DNA of 47,947 nt from Xanthomonas nasturtii (lineage in GTDB: Bacteria > Pseudomonadota > Gammaproteobacteria > Xanthomonadales > Xanthomonadaceae). The stretch is from positions 1 to 47,947 of the forward strand of contig NZ_LYMI01000031.1 in the NCBI RefSeq assembly GCF_001660815.1, read 5' to 3'. Both the position numbers and the translations under genes were made by a program. Below, one piece after another: positions 1-9,012 of this stretch (positions are counted from its first letter, which is position 1; each line of letters begins with the position of its first letter). Under the pieces are notes generated by a model. It was given only the letters and a program-made list of their open reading frames with translations. It was not told the origin of the DNA and did not search any database.

Positions 1-1
1 C

Positions 2-148
2 TTCAACCCGGCCCTGCGCGAGTTTTACCAGCGGCTACGCACGCAGGGCAAAGCGGGCAAGGTCGCCCTCGTGGCGGCGATGCGCAAATTATTGGTCATC
101 CTCAACGCCAAGATGCGAGATCAACTGGCGGCTAGCGCCGCCAGTTGA
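2..148 (+). CDS. IS110-family transposase, C-terminal end (partial, runs off window)
   Basis: The frame is open from base 2 to a TGA at 146-148 and gives 48 residues including NPALREFYQRL, KVALVAAMRKLL and ILNAKMRDQLA. This is the characteristic C-terminal tail of IS110/IS1111 transposases, after the Transposase_20 domain. The family uses a RuvC-like DEDD active site and, in the IS110 group, an RNA guide. The catalytic N-terminal part lies outside the window. The same 167 bases occur inverted at the right end, so this is a multicopy element. Family assignment is from recognition of the tail only; the exact element name is unknown. Confidence 0.8.
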   Translation, partial: FNPALREFYQRLRTQGKAGKVALVAAMRKLLVILNAKMRDQLAASAAS

Positions 149-150
149 TC
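119..150. repeat. Perfect hairpin spanning the transposase stop codon
   Basis: Arms 119-132 and 137-150 are perfect reverse complements (14 bp) around the loop TAGC. The hairpin covers the last codons and the stop of the IS110 transposase and probably acts as a terminator or end structure of the element. It is present again at 47798-47829. Confidence 0.75.
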
Positions 151-160
151 AAGACAGTTG

Positions 161-181
161 CTCTCCCGTAGGAGAGGGGCT
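161..181. repeat. REP-like palindrome at left IS110 junction
   Basis: CTCTCCC...GGAGAGGGG palindrome directly beside the end of the IS110 element. It belongs to the dispersed family seen at 7226, 27576, 34364, 42891 and 47767. Its outer partner sequence is replaced by the IS, as expected if the IS inserted into a REP. Confidence 0.65.
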
Positions 182-338
182 TGTTGCCTGCGGAGTGGTT
201 CTCTGTGGCGCAGGCTTTACGTTGGAGAGGCCAACGCTTGTTGCGAGGGAGCAAATGTTTCAACAGGACCTTGTCTGTCGAACGCTGCCGCCTGCCAACC
301 CCGGATCCCAAATGCCAGATCCCGGATCCACGGACCCT

Positions 339-380
339 AATTCCCAAATCCCAATTCCCAATTCCCGAATCCCGAATCCC
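339..380. repeat. Six imperfect heptamer repeats (AATTCCC/GAATCCC)
   Basis: Six consecutive 7-base units read AATTCCC, AAATCCC, AATTCCC, AATTCCC, GAATCCC, GAATCCC and end just before the ubiA stop. More degenerate units lie upstream, from about 300. The perfect GAATCCC-type array at 41871 is the same family. The remaining sequence between 181 and 300 shows no gene. Confidence 0.8.
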
Positions 381-384
381 GCCC

Positions 385-1284
385 CTAACGCACTGCCACT
401 GCGATGCCGACAAAGATCGCCAGACCTACCCAGTTGTTGTGCAGGAAGGCCCGGAAGCAGGGGCCGCGTTCGCGGTGGCGGGCGATGCGGAATTGGTAGA
501 TGACCAGCAGAGCCGCCACGCCCAGGCCTGCCCAGTAGGCCGTGCCGAGATCGGCCCGCAGGCCGACCGCCGCCAGGGTGGCGAACATCAGCGCATAGAG
601 CGCGCCTTGCGCCAGCAGATCGTACGTGCCGAACAGGATGGCGGTGGACTTGCTGCCCATGCGGATGTCGTCGTCGCGGTCGACCATGGCGTACCAGGTG
701 TCGTAGGCGGTGGCCCACAGGATGTTGGCTGCGTACAGCAGCCAGCCCAGCAGCGGCACGCTGCCTTGCACGGCGGCGAAGGCCATCGGGATGCCCCAGC
801 CGAACGCCATGCCCAGATAGACCTGGGGCAGATGGGTGTGGCGCTTGAGGTAGGGGTAGCTGGCGGCCAGGAACACACCAGGCACGCTCAGCGCCACGGT
901 GAGCCAGTTCAGCGTGAGCACCAGCCCGAACGCCACCAGCATCAGCACCACGAACACCCACAGCGCATCGCGGCCGGAGACCGCACCGGTGGCCAGCGGG
1001 CGCGACTTGGTGCGCTCGACGTGCGGGTCCAGCCAGCGGTCGGCGTAGTCGTTGATCACGCAGCCGGCCGAGCGGGTCAGCCACACCCCGGCGGTGAACA
1101 CGCACAGCGTCCACAGCGGCGGCAGGCCGTCGGCGGCCAGCCACAACGCCCACCAGGCAGGCCACAGCAGCAACAGGCTGCCGATCGGGCGATCGCCACG
1201 GACCAGTTTCCAGTACTGCCCCAGTCGCTGCGGCCACGTCAGCGCGCGCGCTGCCGGCAGTTGTTCGACACCGTGCTTGCTCAT
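385..1284 (-). CDS. ubiA: 4-hydroxybenzoate polyprenyltransferase UbiA
   Basis: Inner-membrane prenyltransferase that attaches the polyprenyl tail to 4-hydroxybenzoate in ubiquinone synthesis. The 299-residue protein has the family's usual length, about eight hydrophobic segments, and both Mg-diphosphate binding Asp motifs: NDYADRWLD at residues 78-86 and [13 protein letters not shown] at 194-206. The ATG at 1284 starts the conserved N-terminal region with [16 protein letters not shown]. It stands alone, with a heptamer repeat cluster directly after the stop and a tRNA gene upstream in the opposite direction. The family call is secure; chain-length specificity (probably octaprenyl) is inferred. 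Confidence 0.96.
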   Translation of the reverse strand: MSKHGVEQLPAARALTWPQRLGQYWKLVRGDRPIGSLLLLWPAWWALWLAADGLPPLWTLCVFTAGVWLTRSAGCVINDYADRWLDPHVERTKSRPLATGAVSGRDALWVFVVLMLVAFGLVLTLNWLTVALSVPGVFLAASYPYLKRHTHLPQVYLGMAFGWGIPMAFAAVQGSVPLLGWLLYAANILWATAYDTWYAMVDRDDDIRMGSKSTAILFGTYDLLAQGALYALMFATLAAVGLRADLGTAYWAGLGVAALLVIYQFRIARHRERGPCFRAFLHNNWVGLAIFVGIAVAVR

Positions 1285-1454
1285 GTTGCGAAGGGTAGCA
1301 GCGCGGCTTGGCCGTGGTCATGCGGGCGCGCAAGGCATGCCCTCCATCCACCCGGTCAGAGTGTCGATTGGTTGCGGCCTGGCATAGCGGCAGGTCACGT
1401 CTTGCCAGGCCCCGTCACGCGCGAGGCGGCTGTTCTGGCATAATGCGCGGCCAG

Positions 1455-1531
1455 GCGCTCGTAGCTCAGCCGGATAGAGTAGTGGCTTCCGAAGCCATTG
1501 GTCGGGGGTTCGAATCCCTCCGGGCGCACCA
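1455..1531 (+). tRNA. tRNA-Arg (anticodon CCG)
   Basis: A complete cloverleaf can be drawn. The acceptor GCGCTCG pairs with CGGGCGC and the D arm is GCTC/GAGT. The anticodon stem GTGGC/GCCAT carries the loop TTCCGAA with anticodon CCG, which reads CGG codons. The T arm is GGGGG-TTCGAAT-CCCTC, and the 3' ACCA is encoded. A CATAAT -10 element at 1439-1444 sits at a suitable distance upstream. No integrase or duplicated tRNA 3' end is nearby, so it is not serving as a visible island attachment site. Confidence 0.97.
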
Positions 1532-1543
1532 GATCCAAACCAG

Positions 1544-1576
1544 TCGGCCCGCCGCAGTGTCACTGCAGCGGGCCGA
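1544..1576 (+). terminator. Hairpin after tRNA-Arg
   Basis: TCGGCCCGC (1544-1552) pairs with GCGGGCCGA (1568-1576), and an inner CAGTG/CACTG extends the stem. It begins 12 bases after the encoded CCA. Only a weak T tract follows (GTCGTTTC), so it may be a processing or terminator structure. Confidence 0.6.
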
Positions 1577-1655
1577 TGTCGTTTCTGGATCAGCATGTGG
1601 CCGGCGCTTCGAGTGTTGCGACCTGGTGGCACTGCGACACCATCGCTGCGCCGGT

Positions 1656-1683
1656 TGGCAGGGTGGCCGAGGCCATCCTGCCA
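1656..1683 (-). terminator. Hairpin downstream of the HPF-like gene
   Basis: TGGCAGGGTGGC pairs with GCCATCCTGCCA (one G:T pair) just beyond the stop of the minus-strand HPF-like gene. No T run follows on the minus strand, so it is a candidate Rho-assisted terminator or 3' stabilising hairpin. Confidence 0.45.
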
Positions 1684-1696
1684 GGCGCATCTCAGG

Positions 1697-2038
1697 TCAC
1701 AGCATTTCCGGCGGCGGAGCGGTGGCCTTGGACTGCTGTTTGCCGCGTGCGTGCTCGATGGCGGTGCGCAGCTTGCGCGCGGCACCGGTGACGGCGGAGG
1801 CGGTGGTTTCGGCGCTGTTGGTGGCCGCAATCGGTGGCAGGCCGGCGACATGCGCTTCGATGCTGCAGGTTCGATCCGCCGCGCCGCCGCGCTGACCGTT
1901 CTCATCGCGCAGATGCACTTCCACGCGGGTGATGTCGCTGGCGAAATGCGCCAACTGGGCGGTGCAGGTCTTTTCGACATGCGCCACAACAGACGGATCG
2001 TGCGGCACGTGCTTGTCGGTCTGGATCTGAATCTGCAT
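1697..2038 (-). CDS. HPF/RaiA-like ribosome-associated protein
   Basis: Small 113-residue protein with the start of the S30AE/HPF fold: MQIQIQTDKHV followed by a helix and the strand ITRVEVHLRDENG. It then has RTCSIEAHVAG and a C-terminal helix (AARKLRTAIEHA). Family members bind the 30S subunit and promote hibernation or block translation under stress. It matches the short form without the long dimerisation tail. AAGGAG lies just upstream of the ATG, which supports the start. It is monocistronic. The fold call comes from motif pattern, and whether it acts like HPF or YfiA is not decidable here. Confidence 0.75.
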   Translation of the reverse strand: MQIQIQTDKHVPHDPSVVAHVEKTCTAQLAHFASDITRVEVHLRDENGQRGGAADRTCSIEAHVAGLPPIAATNSAETTASAVTGAARKLRTAIEHARGKQQSKATAPPPEML

Positions 2039-2301
2039 AGAGTGTCTCCTTCGCGGTCATCCGCTACGTCTGCGTAGCGGTGGCTTGATTCTGCGTCAGC
2101 TCGGTGTTGCCGCAAGGTGACAAGCCACTGCATGTTCATGCAGTGGTTGGCTGGCCCGTCGCATTCCCCCGGACGCTGCGCTTTCGTCCGCATGAATCGC
2201 CGCCCTAGCGGTGGGCGGCAGGGTGGGGGCGGTGGCTTAAGATGCCGGCACCGCGCGGTCCTGCGCCCGTCCGATGCCTGCCTGTGTCCCGATTTCGTTC
2301 T

Positions 2302-4749
2302 ATGTCGTCTGCCCGTTCGAGCAAGGTGTTGCGCGTGCTGCTGTGCTGCGGCCTATGGCTGGTCTGTGCAGGCGCGGTGCTCGCCCAGGATGAGGACAGC
2401 TTGCTGGAGACCGCGCAAACACAGTTGGACAGTGCGCAAAAGGTACTGGATCAGGGGGAGGCCGGGCTGGAGAAGGCCGATACCGAACTGCTGCGCTCTT
2501 TGACAGACCAGGTAACGCTGGCGCAGCGGCAGGCGCAAGATCTGGCGCGACAGCTGGATCCACCGCTCAAGCAAATCAGTTCGCAGCTAGCCGGCTTGGG
2601 TGATGCGCAGCTAGGCGAGGCGGCCGATCTCAAAAAGCAGCGCGAAGCGTTAAAGAAAGAAAAAAACGCCTTGGATGCAGAATTCAAGCGCGCCAATCTG
2701 CTGGACTCGCAAGCCCGTGAGCTCGCCGATCGCCTGGAACAAAAGCGCGCGCAGCTTTTCAGCGTGCAGCTGTCCACGCGGGTCGCCTCGCCGCTATCGC
2801 CGGCGCTCTGGAACCAGATTGCGCAGCAATGGCCGGATGATCGCACCCGTCTGCGCGGCTTGTACGACGATGCTGTCCAGGCGGTGCGCGCCGGCACGGC
2901 GGCCAACGGCGTTGGCCGCCTGGTGACGGGTGTGGCCATCGCGCTGCTGCTGGCCTTCCCGCTACGCATTTTTCTGCGTCATCTGGGGCGGCGTTATGCA
3001 GCGTCGCGTGCCCCGGGCGGGCGGTTGCGACGCTCCGGCTTGGCGCTGTGGTTCCTGCTGGTCGGCACGCTCAGTCTTGGGATGGCTGCCTGGGTGCTGG
3101 CCGAAAGCATGCGTGCGACTGTCAAGGTGCCGGCCGATCTGGACGAGTTGCTGGGTGCGTTCGTCTTCATCAGCTTCATCGCCGCCTTTGTCGGCTCGCT
3201 CAGTGCCAGCCTGCTGATGAAGCACCAACCCACCTGGCGGCTGTTCCCGCTGGACGACGCCACCGTCGATCGGCTGCGCGTGCATTGCCTGGCCACCGCC
3301 GCGGTGAGCTGGCTCAGCGGCATGGCGATGAAGCTCAACGAAGTGGCGCGCACCAGTGCCGTCGCTACCACCGCGACCGATGCGGTGGCTGCGTTGTTGT
3401 ATGCCGGGTTGATCCTTTCTGCACTGGCCGGCCTGAGCCTGTCGTTGCGCGCGCGTGCCGCAAGCGCCGGGGCCGCCAGTGCCGATAGCAGCGAGCCGCC
3501 GCCGGTGGTGTCGCGTGGCGGCGGAGTCATCGTGCTGATCCGCCTGCTGGGGCATGTGGCGGTGATCGTATCGCTGCTGGCGGCGTTGTTTGGCTATATC
3601 AATCTGTCGCTGTTTATCGCACGTCAGATCATCTGGATCACGCTGATCTGCAGCCTGCTCGGTTTGTTGGTGGTATTTGCCGACGACCTGCTGACCTGGA
3701 TCTTCAATCCAGAGGGGCGCTTCAACCGTGCGTTGTCGCATGCTTCGGGCATAGGCAGCGGACGTCTTGTGCAACTGGGTCTGCTGCTGTCAGCCGTCGT
3801 CCGTGTCGTGTTGATCCTGCTGGGAATCGCGGCGCTGATCACGCCGTATGGCGCCAATCTCTCTGCGGTCACCGGCTGGGCCGAGAACGTCTCGCACGGC
3901 CTCTATCTCAGCGACGAGCTCACCATCACACCGGTTGCGGTCGTGCGTGCGTTGCTGGTGTTCGTGCTGGGCCTGGGTGTGGTGCACGTGGTGCAGCAGT
4001 GGCTGCTCAACACCTACTTGCCCAATACCGAGCTCGATGCCGGCGCGCGCAATTCGATCAGCACGGTGGCGCGTTATTTGGGCTGGTTGGTGGTGGTGGT
4101 ATGGGGGCTGACTGCCCTGGGTCTGGACTTGAAACGCTTGGCGCTGGTGTTGAGTGCCTTGTCGGTGGGTATCGGTTTCGGTCTGCAGGCGATCACGCAG
4201 AACTTCGTGTCCGGGCTGATCCTGCTGGCCGAGCGGCCGGTGAAGATCGGCGACTGGGTGCGCATTGGCGACCAGGAGGGCGATGTGCGCAAGATCAGCG
4301 TGCGCGCCACCGAAATCCAGGTAGGCGACTGCTCCACCTTGATCGTGCCCAACTCGGAGTTGATCACCAAGAGCGTGCGCAACATGACGCTGTCCAATCC
4401 AATGGGCCGTGTGCAATTGCAGTTCTCGGTGCCGCTGGAAACCGACGTGGCGAAGGTGCGCGACATGCTGCTGGCCTTGTTCGCCGAGCATGCCAAGGTA
4501 TTGGCCGAGCCGGCGCCATCGGTCTTCATCGATTCGCTGGCGGGCGGGCATGTCAATTTCAATTCGTTTGCCTACGTCAGCAGTCCGCGCGATTCCTATG
4601 GCGTGCGCAGTGAGCTGTTCTTCGCGCTGCTGCAGCGCATGGAAACGGTAGGTATTGCGCTGCAATCGCCGCAGGAAATCCGCTTCAGCCGTGCAGGTGC
4701 AGCGGTGGCGCGCGAGACCGGGGATGGCACGCCTGCTTCGGAAGATTGA
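2302..4749 (+). CDS. DUF3772 / MscS-family mechanosensitive ion channel
   Basis: An 815-residue inner-membrane channel expected to open under membrane tension and release osmolytes. From this start the protein has a signal peptide (about residues 1-28, ending VLAQD). A periplasmic, heptad-rich DUF3772-type region follows to about residue 190, then many transmembrane helices. The C-terminal MscS core has the Gly/Ala-rich pore helix (ALSVGIGFGLQAITQNF), the beta domain with GDWVRIGDQEGDV, and VPNSELITKSVRN. An in-frame ATG at 2242 would add 20 residues before the signal peptide. I prefer 2302 because the signal sequence begins there, although neither start has a strong ribosome site. Confidence 0.9.
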   Translation: MSSARSSKVLRVLLCCGLWLVCAGAVLAQDEDSLLETAQTQLDSAQKVLDQGEAGLEKADTELLRSLTDQVTLAQRQAQDLARQLDPPLKQISSQLAGLGDAQLGEAADLKKQREALKKEKNALDAEFKRANLLDSQARELADRLEQKRAQLFSVQLSTRVASPLSPALWNQIAQQWPDDRTRLRGLYDDAVQAVRAGTAANGVGRLVTGVAIALLLAFPLRIFLRHLGRRYAASRAPGGRLRRSGLALWFLLVGTLSLGMAAWVLAESMRATVKVPADLDELLGAFVFISFIAAFVGSLSASLLMKHQPTWRLFPLDDATVDRLRVHCLATAAVSWLSGMAMKLNEVARTSAVATTATDAVAALLYAGLILSALAGLSLSLRARAASAGAASADSSEPPPVVSRGGGVIVLIRLLGHVAVIVSLLAALFGYINLSLFIARQIIWITLICSLLGLLVVFADDLLTWIFNPEGRFNRALSHASGIGSGRLVQLGLLLSAVVRVVLILLGIAALITPYGANLSAVTGWAENVSHGLYLSDELTITPVAVVRALLVFVLGLGVVHVVQQWLLNTYLPNTELDAGARNSISTVARYLGWLVVVVWGLTALGLDLKRLALVLSALSVGIGFGLQAITQNFVSGLILLAERPVKIGDWVRIGDQEGDVRKISVRATEIQVGDCSTLIVPNSELITKSVRNMTLSNPMGRVQLQFSVPLETDVAKVRDMLLALFAEHAKVLAEPAPSVFIDSLAGGHVNFNSFAYVSSPRDSYGVRSELFFALLQRMETVGIALQSPQEIRFSRAGAAVARETGDGTPASED

Positions 4750-4876
4750 GGCGGCGAATTTGGCGTGGCTGTGTAGCGCTGGATAGAACGTGAGCGTGCT
4801 GCCGACGCGGCCATCTTCGGCCGTCCCCGTTGATGCAGTAGCAGCGCCAGACCTCATGGCGGTGCAGCGGCCCACA

Positions 4877-6985
4877 TCAGGAGCGATCAGCCACCGGGGT
4901 GTCCTTGACCAAGGCCAGATCGTCCACGCTGACGTCTTCGGTGTAATCCAGCCAGGCGCGGATCTCCAGGTCTTCCACCGCATGCTCCAGGCCCACCGGC
5001 ATGCGGATGCGTCCAGCGGCGTCGGGCACCACCCATTGCTGTGCCAAAACCACCTTGCGCTCGGAGGACACCGCTTCGACCCAGAACGCGCGCGTGGGCC
5101 GGCGCTTGGCGTAGAGCTCGAGCATGTAGCTGCCCGCATCGGTCTTGCGCGCGGCCTGGGTGAGCATGATGGGCTGGCGCACGCGCGGGCGCGGGGCTTG
5201 CGGGGTAGCGTCCAACGGCGCATCGACGGCAATGCCGCGGGTCAGGTCCGGGTCGCGATACAGCTTCATGTTCCGCTGGCGATCGACCACCAACGCGCAC
5301 CAGTCGCCATCGGCTGAGCCGTCTTCGAACGCGGTGCAGCGGTCCACGTAGGCCAACGGGCCGTCGGAATGGGTGCGGTCGAACTGGCGCGAAGTGTTTT
5401 CCAGATACACCGTTTTCAGATTGGTGTCTTCGTCGTATTCGAGCAGCACCGGTGGGCGCACCTGTTGTACGCCTACCACTAAGTCGCCATTGCCATTGAC
5501 GCGCAGCATGCGGGTGCTTTGCCCGGTCCACAGCGTGCGCGCGAAGGCGAGGTAGCGCGGGTACTCCTTGCCGCTGTCGCGGCTGGCGGCAACGCTGGCG
5601 CTGGGCGGTGCATCGCTGGCCAGCAGCGAGCGGCCGAAGCCCAGCGTGCGCATCCCTGGTTCCAGCAATTGCAGCAGCGTGGCACCGGAATCGAGCGTGC
5701 TGCCTGCATGCGTGACGACCTGTTGTGGCGCGATGCCCTTGCCGAGGAACAACAGCAGGTTTTCGCGCTTCTGCTTGGCGAGCACATCGCTCAGATCGTT
5801 CGGCATGGCCAGATGATCGGAGGCGATCACGATGATGGTGTTGTTGCCGTAGCGGCTGTTGCGAATGCGTGCAACCAGCTCGCCGATCAGCCGGTCGCTG
5901 CACTTGATCGCATGCAACAGACCGATGTCGCCCAGGGCGCTGTCGTAGTGCTGGCCCTTGCACGCCAGCGGCAGGTGTCCGGCCGGGTGATGGGTGTCCA
6001 TGGTCAGCGTGGTCAGCATGAACGGTTGGCCGGCCCGCGATAACGTCTGAAAACTGTCCCAGGCATCGTCCAGCAACACGTCGTCGTGCACGCCCCAGGC
6101 GGAAAAGTGCTTCGGCGCGACGCCCTTGTCCTGGAAATAGTGCACGTCATGTACCACATCGAAGCCGTGGCTGGACAGAAAACGGCCTTTGCCGGCGAAG
6201 CTGGCATCGGCACCGCCCACGTAGTGATTGCGGTAGCCCTGGTCCTTGAGGTAATCGCCCAGGCAGCGTGCTTCGGGCAGGAACATGCCCATGCGGTCCA
6301 TGCTGTTTTCATCGCCCGGCGCGGTGGTGAGCGGCACGCCGCACATCGAGGCCACCATGCCGGCGATGGTCCAGCCGCTGCCTTCGGTGGAGGTGATGTT
6401 GCGCACATCCACCGCTTCGGTGGCCAGCGCACGCAAGTTGGGCGTCAGGCCAGGGAACACGTCTTCGTCGAAGTAGGTGCGTTCCAGGCTTTCGCCGTAG
6501 ATCCAGACGATGTTCTTGCGTTTCTGCAGCGGTTGCTGCGGCACCTGGTATTTCGGCACCACGGTGGCGTAATCGACCGGGCGCAACTGGTAGTAGAGAC
6601 GCTTGCCATCGCGATACAGCGGGCTGACTGCAATGCTGATGAGCAACATGCCCACGAACGCCGCAAACACCGCACCGCCACCGCGCGGGCGCCGAAAGCG
6701 TCGTACCCGTACCAGTATCAGCGGGCTAAGCGAGAGCAGCAGCATGCCGATGAAGACCGCGATGTAGCCGGAGAAATCGCTGACGCCGGCGCCGTCCATG
6801 TCCGCACGCAGGTGATAGAGCGTTGCGGCATTGATGCCGTCGCCACTGAGCCGGTCGACCAATCCCCAGGCGCTGAGCACTAGCAACAGCAGCGACAGCA
6901 GGCCAGCCTTGAGCCACGCCAGACGCGGCGAGGCGACCAACAGCCACAGCAACAGCAACAACGAAACCAACAACATCCAATGCAT
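4877..6985 (-). CDS. opgB: Phosphoglycerol transferase I (OpgB/MdoB-like)
   Basis: Inner-membrane enzyme of the alkaline-phosphatase/sulfatase superfamily. In E. coli it moves phosphoglycerol from phosphatidylglycerol to periplasmic glucans. The 702-residue protein has three or four N-terminal membrane helices, then the conserved SGDGIN motif and a periplasmic catalytic domain. Metal and nucleophile sites are visible: E165 in YGESLERT, T206 in WTIAGMVAS, DTHHP at 331-335 and ASDHLAM with D391/H392. The frame stays open upstream to 7300, but the E. coli family begins with the first membrane helix, so I use the ATG at 6985. The ATG at 7063 is an alternative that adds a basic segment. Xanthomonas makes cyclic glucans, so the exact acceptor is inferred. 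Confidence 0.88.
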   Translation of the reverse strand: MHWMLLVSLLLLLWLLVASPRLAWLKAGLLSLLLLVLSAWGLVDRLSGDGINAATLYHLRADMDGAGVSDFSGYIAVFIGMLLLSLSPLILVRVRRFRRPRGGGAVFAAFVGMLLISIAVSPLYRDGKRLYYQLRPVDYATVVPKYQVPQQPLQKRKNIVWIYGESLERTYFDEDVFPGLTPNLRALATEAVDVRNITSTEGSGWTIAGMVASMCGVPLTTAPGDENSMDRMGMFLPEARCLGDYLKDQGYRNHYVGGADASFAGKGRFLSSHGFDVVHDVHYFQDKGVAPKHFSAWGVHDDVLLDDAWDSFQTLSRAGQPFMLTTLTMDTHHPAGHLPLACKGQHYDSALGDIGLLHAIKCSDRLIGELVARIRNSRYGNNTIIVIASDHLAMPNDLSDVLAKQKRENLLLFLGKGIAPQQVVTHAGSTLDSGATLLQLLEPGMRTLGFGRSLLASDAPPSASVAASRDSGKEYPRYLAFARTLWTGQSTRMLRVNGNGDLVVGVQQVRPPVLLEYDEDTNLKTVYLENTSRQFDRTHSDGPLAYVDRCTAFEDGSADGDWCALVVDRQRNMKLYRDPDLTRGIAVDAPLDATPQAPRPRVRQPIMLTQAARKTDAGSYMLELYAKRRPTRAFWVEAVSSERKVVLAQQWVVPDAAGRIRMPVGLEHAVEDLEIRAWLDYTEDVSVDDLALVKDTPVADRS

Positions 6986-7365
6986 GCGCAGCGTCCGTGG
7001 GAGAATGATGCGAGCGCGTGCCGGACGCCTTGCTCGCCATGTCCTGTTTGTCACCTGAATCATGACACCCGGATGACGGACTATGCCGCGCTGAAGCTGA
7101 CTGAAATGTTTGTTGCGTTGTGGGGTATGGGGTTGATGCGTTGGTCGATGCGGGTGTGCACGCGCCGGGGCCACTTGAGATCGTGTTGCGTCGTGCGGTC
7201 GATGCACGGATGAGTGGCTCCGCCTCGTACCCTCACCCCAACCCCTCTCCCGCGGGGAGAGGGGCTTGTTGGCTGCTTGTTTCTCTATGTGGGTGTGCAT
7301 CTAGCGCACGCGGATGGACCAACGTTGCTAAAGACACGCAGCAGCGCGACGTGATCGACCGCGCG
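6986..7365. other. Intergenic region with one REP-like repeat
   Basis: About 380 bases between the opgB start and the UbiB-like gene stop. The only recognisable structure is the REP-like palindrome at 7226-7268. The open frame across it on the minus strand is an upstream extension of opgB that translates the repeat (PLSPRERGWGEG), which argues against it being coding. No promoter was convincingly recognised. Confidence 0.6.
7226..7268. repeat. REP-like palindromic repeat, type A
   Basis: ACCCTCACCCCAACCCCTC followed by TCCCGCGGGGAGAGGGGCTT. This is an intact copy of the palindrome found beside both IS110 ends and near 42891, and it serves as the reference for an uninterrupted unit. Confidence 0.8.
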
Positions 7366-9012
7366 CTAGCGATGCCCGCGCTCTTCGCGCGCACGCACGC
7401 GGCGGTCGAAGAACAACGCGCTGAGCACGATGCCCAGGCCCAAGAAGACGCCGAGCAGGAACAGCACCATCGCAATGGCCGGGTAGCCCCACAGCTTCAG
7501 GCCGGTTTCGATGCGCATCATCTGCGCCGAGGCCATGATGAGCGCGGCAGTCACGATGCCGGCCGCAACGCGGTTGGCGATCTTCTGCAGGCTTTCCATC
7601 AGATGCGATTCCTCCAGCCCGGTGACGCGCATCTGCAGGCGGTTTTCCGCGGCCAGCGACAGAATTTCGGACATGCGGCGCGGGCCTTCGCGCACCAGAT
7701 GCTGCAGTTCCATCGCCTCGCTGGCCAGGTTGGCTGCAGAGAGGGACTTTTTCAGCCGCGCCCGCATCACGTGCTGCAGATGGCGCTCGACGATGCGGCG
7801 TGTATCCAGGTTGGGCGACAGCGCGCGGCACACGCCTTCCAGATTCAGCAGCGTCTTGCCGAGCAGGCTCAGTTCCGGCGGCGTGCGCAGGCCGTTCGCT
7901 GTGGCGATGCGCACCAGATCCAGCACCACGCGGCCTTCGGAGGTGGTGTCGTGCGCGGCGTAGCGGGCGATCATCTGCCCGGTTTCGCGCTGATAGCGGT
8001 CCTCGTCGTAATCCTCCAGGCGCGTGCTGAGCGCGATGGTCTCTTCGGCCACTTCCTCGCCACGCCCATCGACAGCGGCAAACAACAGCTTGAGCAGGCG
8101 CTCGCGCAGGCGCGGCGGCACGTGCGCGACCATGCCCAGGTCGAAGATGGCCAGGCGCCCGTCCTGCAGCACGCGCAGGTTGCCCGGATGCGGGTCGGCA
8201 TGGATCTCGCCATGCACGAACATCTGGTCCAGATAACCCTTCACCAGCTCGGCGGCCAGGTTGTCCATCGGCTGTTCGGTGCGGCGCAGGCCGGAGATCT
8301 TGTCCACGCGCACGCCTTCGGCCAGCTGCATGGTCAGCACCTTGCGGCTGCTCAGGTCCCACACCGGCTGCGGGATCCACAGCAGCGGGAACGGCTTGAG
8401 ATGCTTGCCGAAGCGCACCAGGGTTTCGGCCTCGTCTTCGTAATTGAGCTCGGCGCGCAGGGTCTTGCCGAATTCGCCCAGCCAGTCGGCAAAGCGCACG
8501 CGGCGGCCGATGCCGGTCAGCCGGTCGGCGGCGGTGGCAAAGCTCTTGAGCACGTCCAGGTCCGAGCGCACCTGCGCGGCGACTTCGGGCTTTTGCACCT
8601 TGATTGCGACCGGGGTGCCGTCGCGCAACGCGGCACGGTGCACCTGTGCCAGCGAGGCGCAGCCCAGCGGCACCGGGTCGAAAAACGAGAACGCCTTGTT
8701 GACCGAGACCCCGAGTTCTTCCTCGATGATCTGGCGGATGCGCTCCACCGGCACCGAGCTGGTGTTCTCCTGCATGCGCTCCAGCGCGGTGGCGAACTCC
8801 GGCGGCACGATGTCCGGGCGCGTGGACAGCATCTGGCCCAGTTTGACGAAGGTGGGGCCGAGCGATTCCAGGTCCGAGACAAACTGGTCCGGGGTGCCTT
8901 CGGCAGGCACTTCGTACTCGTTGATGGCGGCCGGGTCCAGGTTCATGCCGGCAAACACGCCCGACCCGCGATAGCGCAGCAGCAGCCGCAGGATCTGCGT
9001 GCGCCGGCTCAT
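7366..9012 (-). CDS. ABC1/UbiB-family atypical protein kinase-like protein
   Basis: A 548-residue member of the UbiB/ADCK family, ATPases needed for ubiquinone synthesis or lipid handling at the inner membrane. Diagnostic motifs are KLGQ at 57-60 (the KxGQ motif specific to the family), AIKVQKP with the nucleotide-binding Lys near 139, HADPHPGN at 271-278, and IFDLG with metal-binding D291. Two hydrophobic helices close the C-terminus. An upstream TTG at 9084, preceded by GGAG at good spacing, would add 24 residues and is a real alternative start. It is not adjacent to ubiE or ubiJ, and a second UbiB-type gene may exist elsewhere, so I do not assign the ubiB symbol. Confidence 0.9.
   Translation of the reverse strand: MSRRTQILRLLLRYRGSGVFAGMNLDPAAINEYEVPAEGTPDQFVSDLESLGPTFVKLGQMLSTRPDIVPPEFATALERMQENTSSVPVERIRQIIEEELGVSVNKAFSFFDPVPLGCASLAQVHRAALRDGTPVAIKVQKPEVAAQVRSDLDVLKSFATAADRLTGIGRRVRFADWLGEFGKTLRAELNYEDEAETLVRFGKHLKPFPLLWIPQPVWDLSSRKVLTMQLAEGVRVDKISGLRRTEQPMDNLAAELVKGYLDQMFVHGEIHADPHPGNLRVLQDGRLAIFDLGMVAHVPPRLRERLLKLLFAAVDGRGEEVAEETIALSTRLEDYDEDRYQRETGQMIARYAAHDTTSEGRVVLDLVRIATANGLRTPPELSLLGKTLLNLEGVCRALSPNLDTRRIVERHLQHVMRARLKKSLSAANLASEAMELQHLVREGPRRMSEILSLAAENRLQMRVTGLEESHLMESLQKIANRVAAGIVTAALIMASAQMMRIETGLKLWGYPAIAMVLFLLGVFLGLGIVLSALFFDRRVRAREERGHR

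Noticed and set aside
1455..1531. tRNA-Arg as an integration site of an island
   Set aside because: No integrase gene, no repeated tRNA 3' end, and neighbouring genes are housekeeping.
1308..1895. Open frames running through the tRNA gene
   Set aside because: They translate the tRNA and its terminator on both strands and have no protein similarity.
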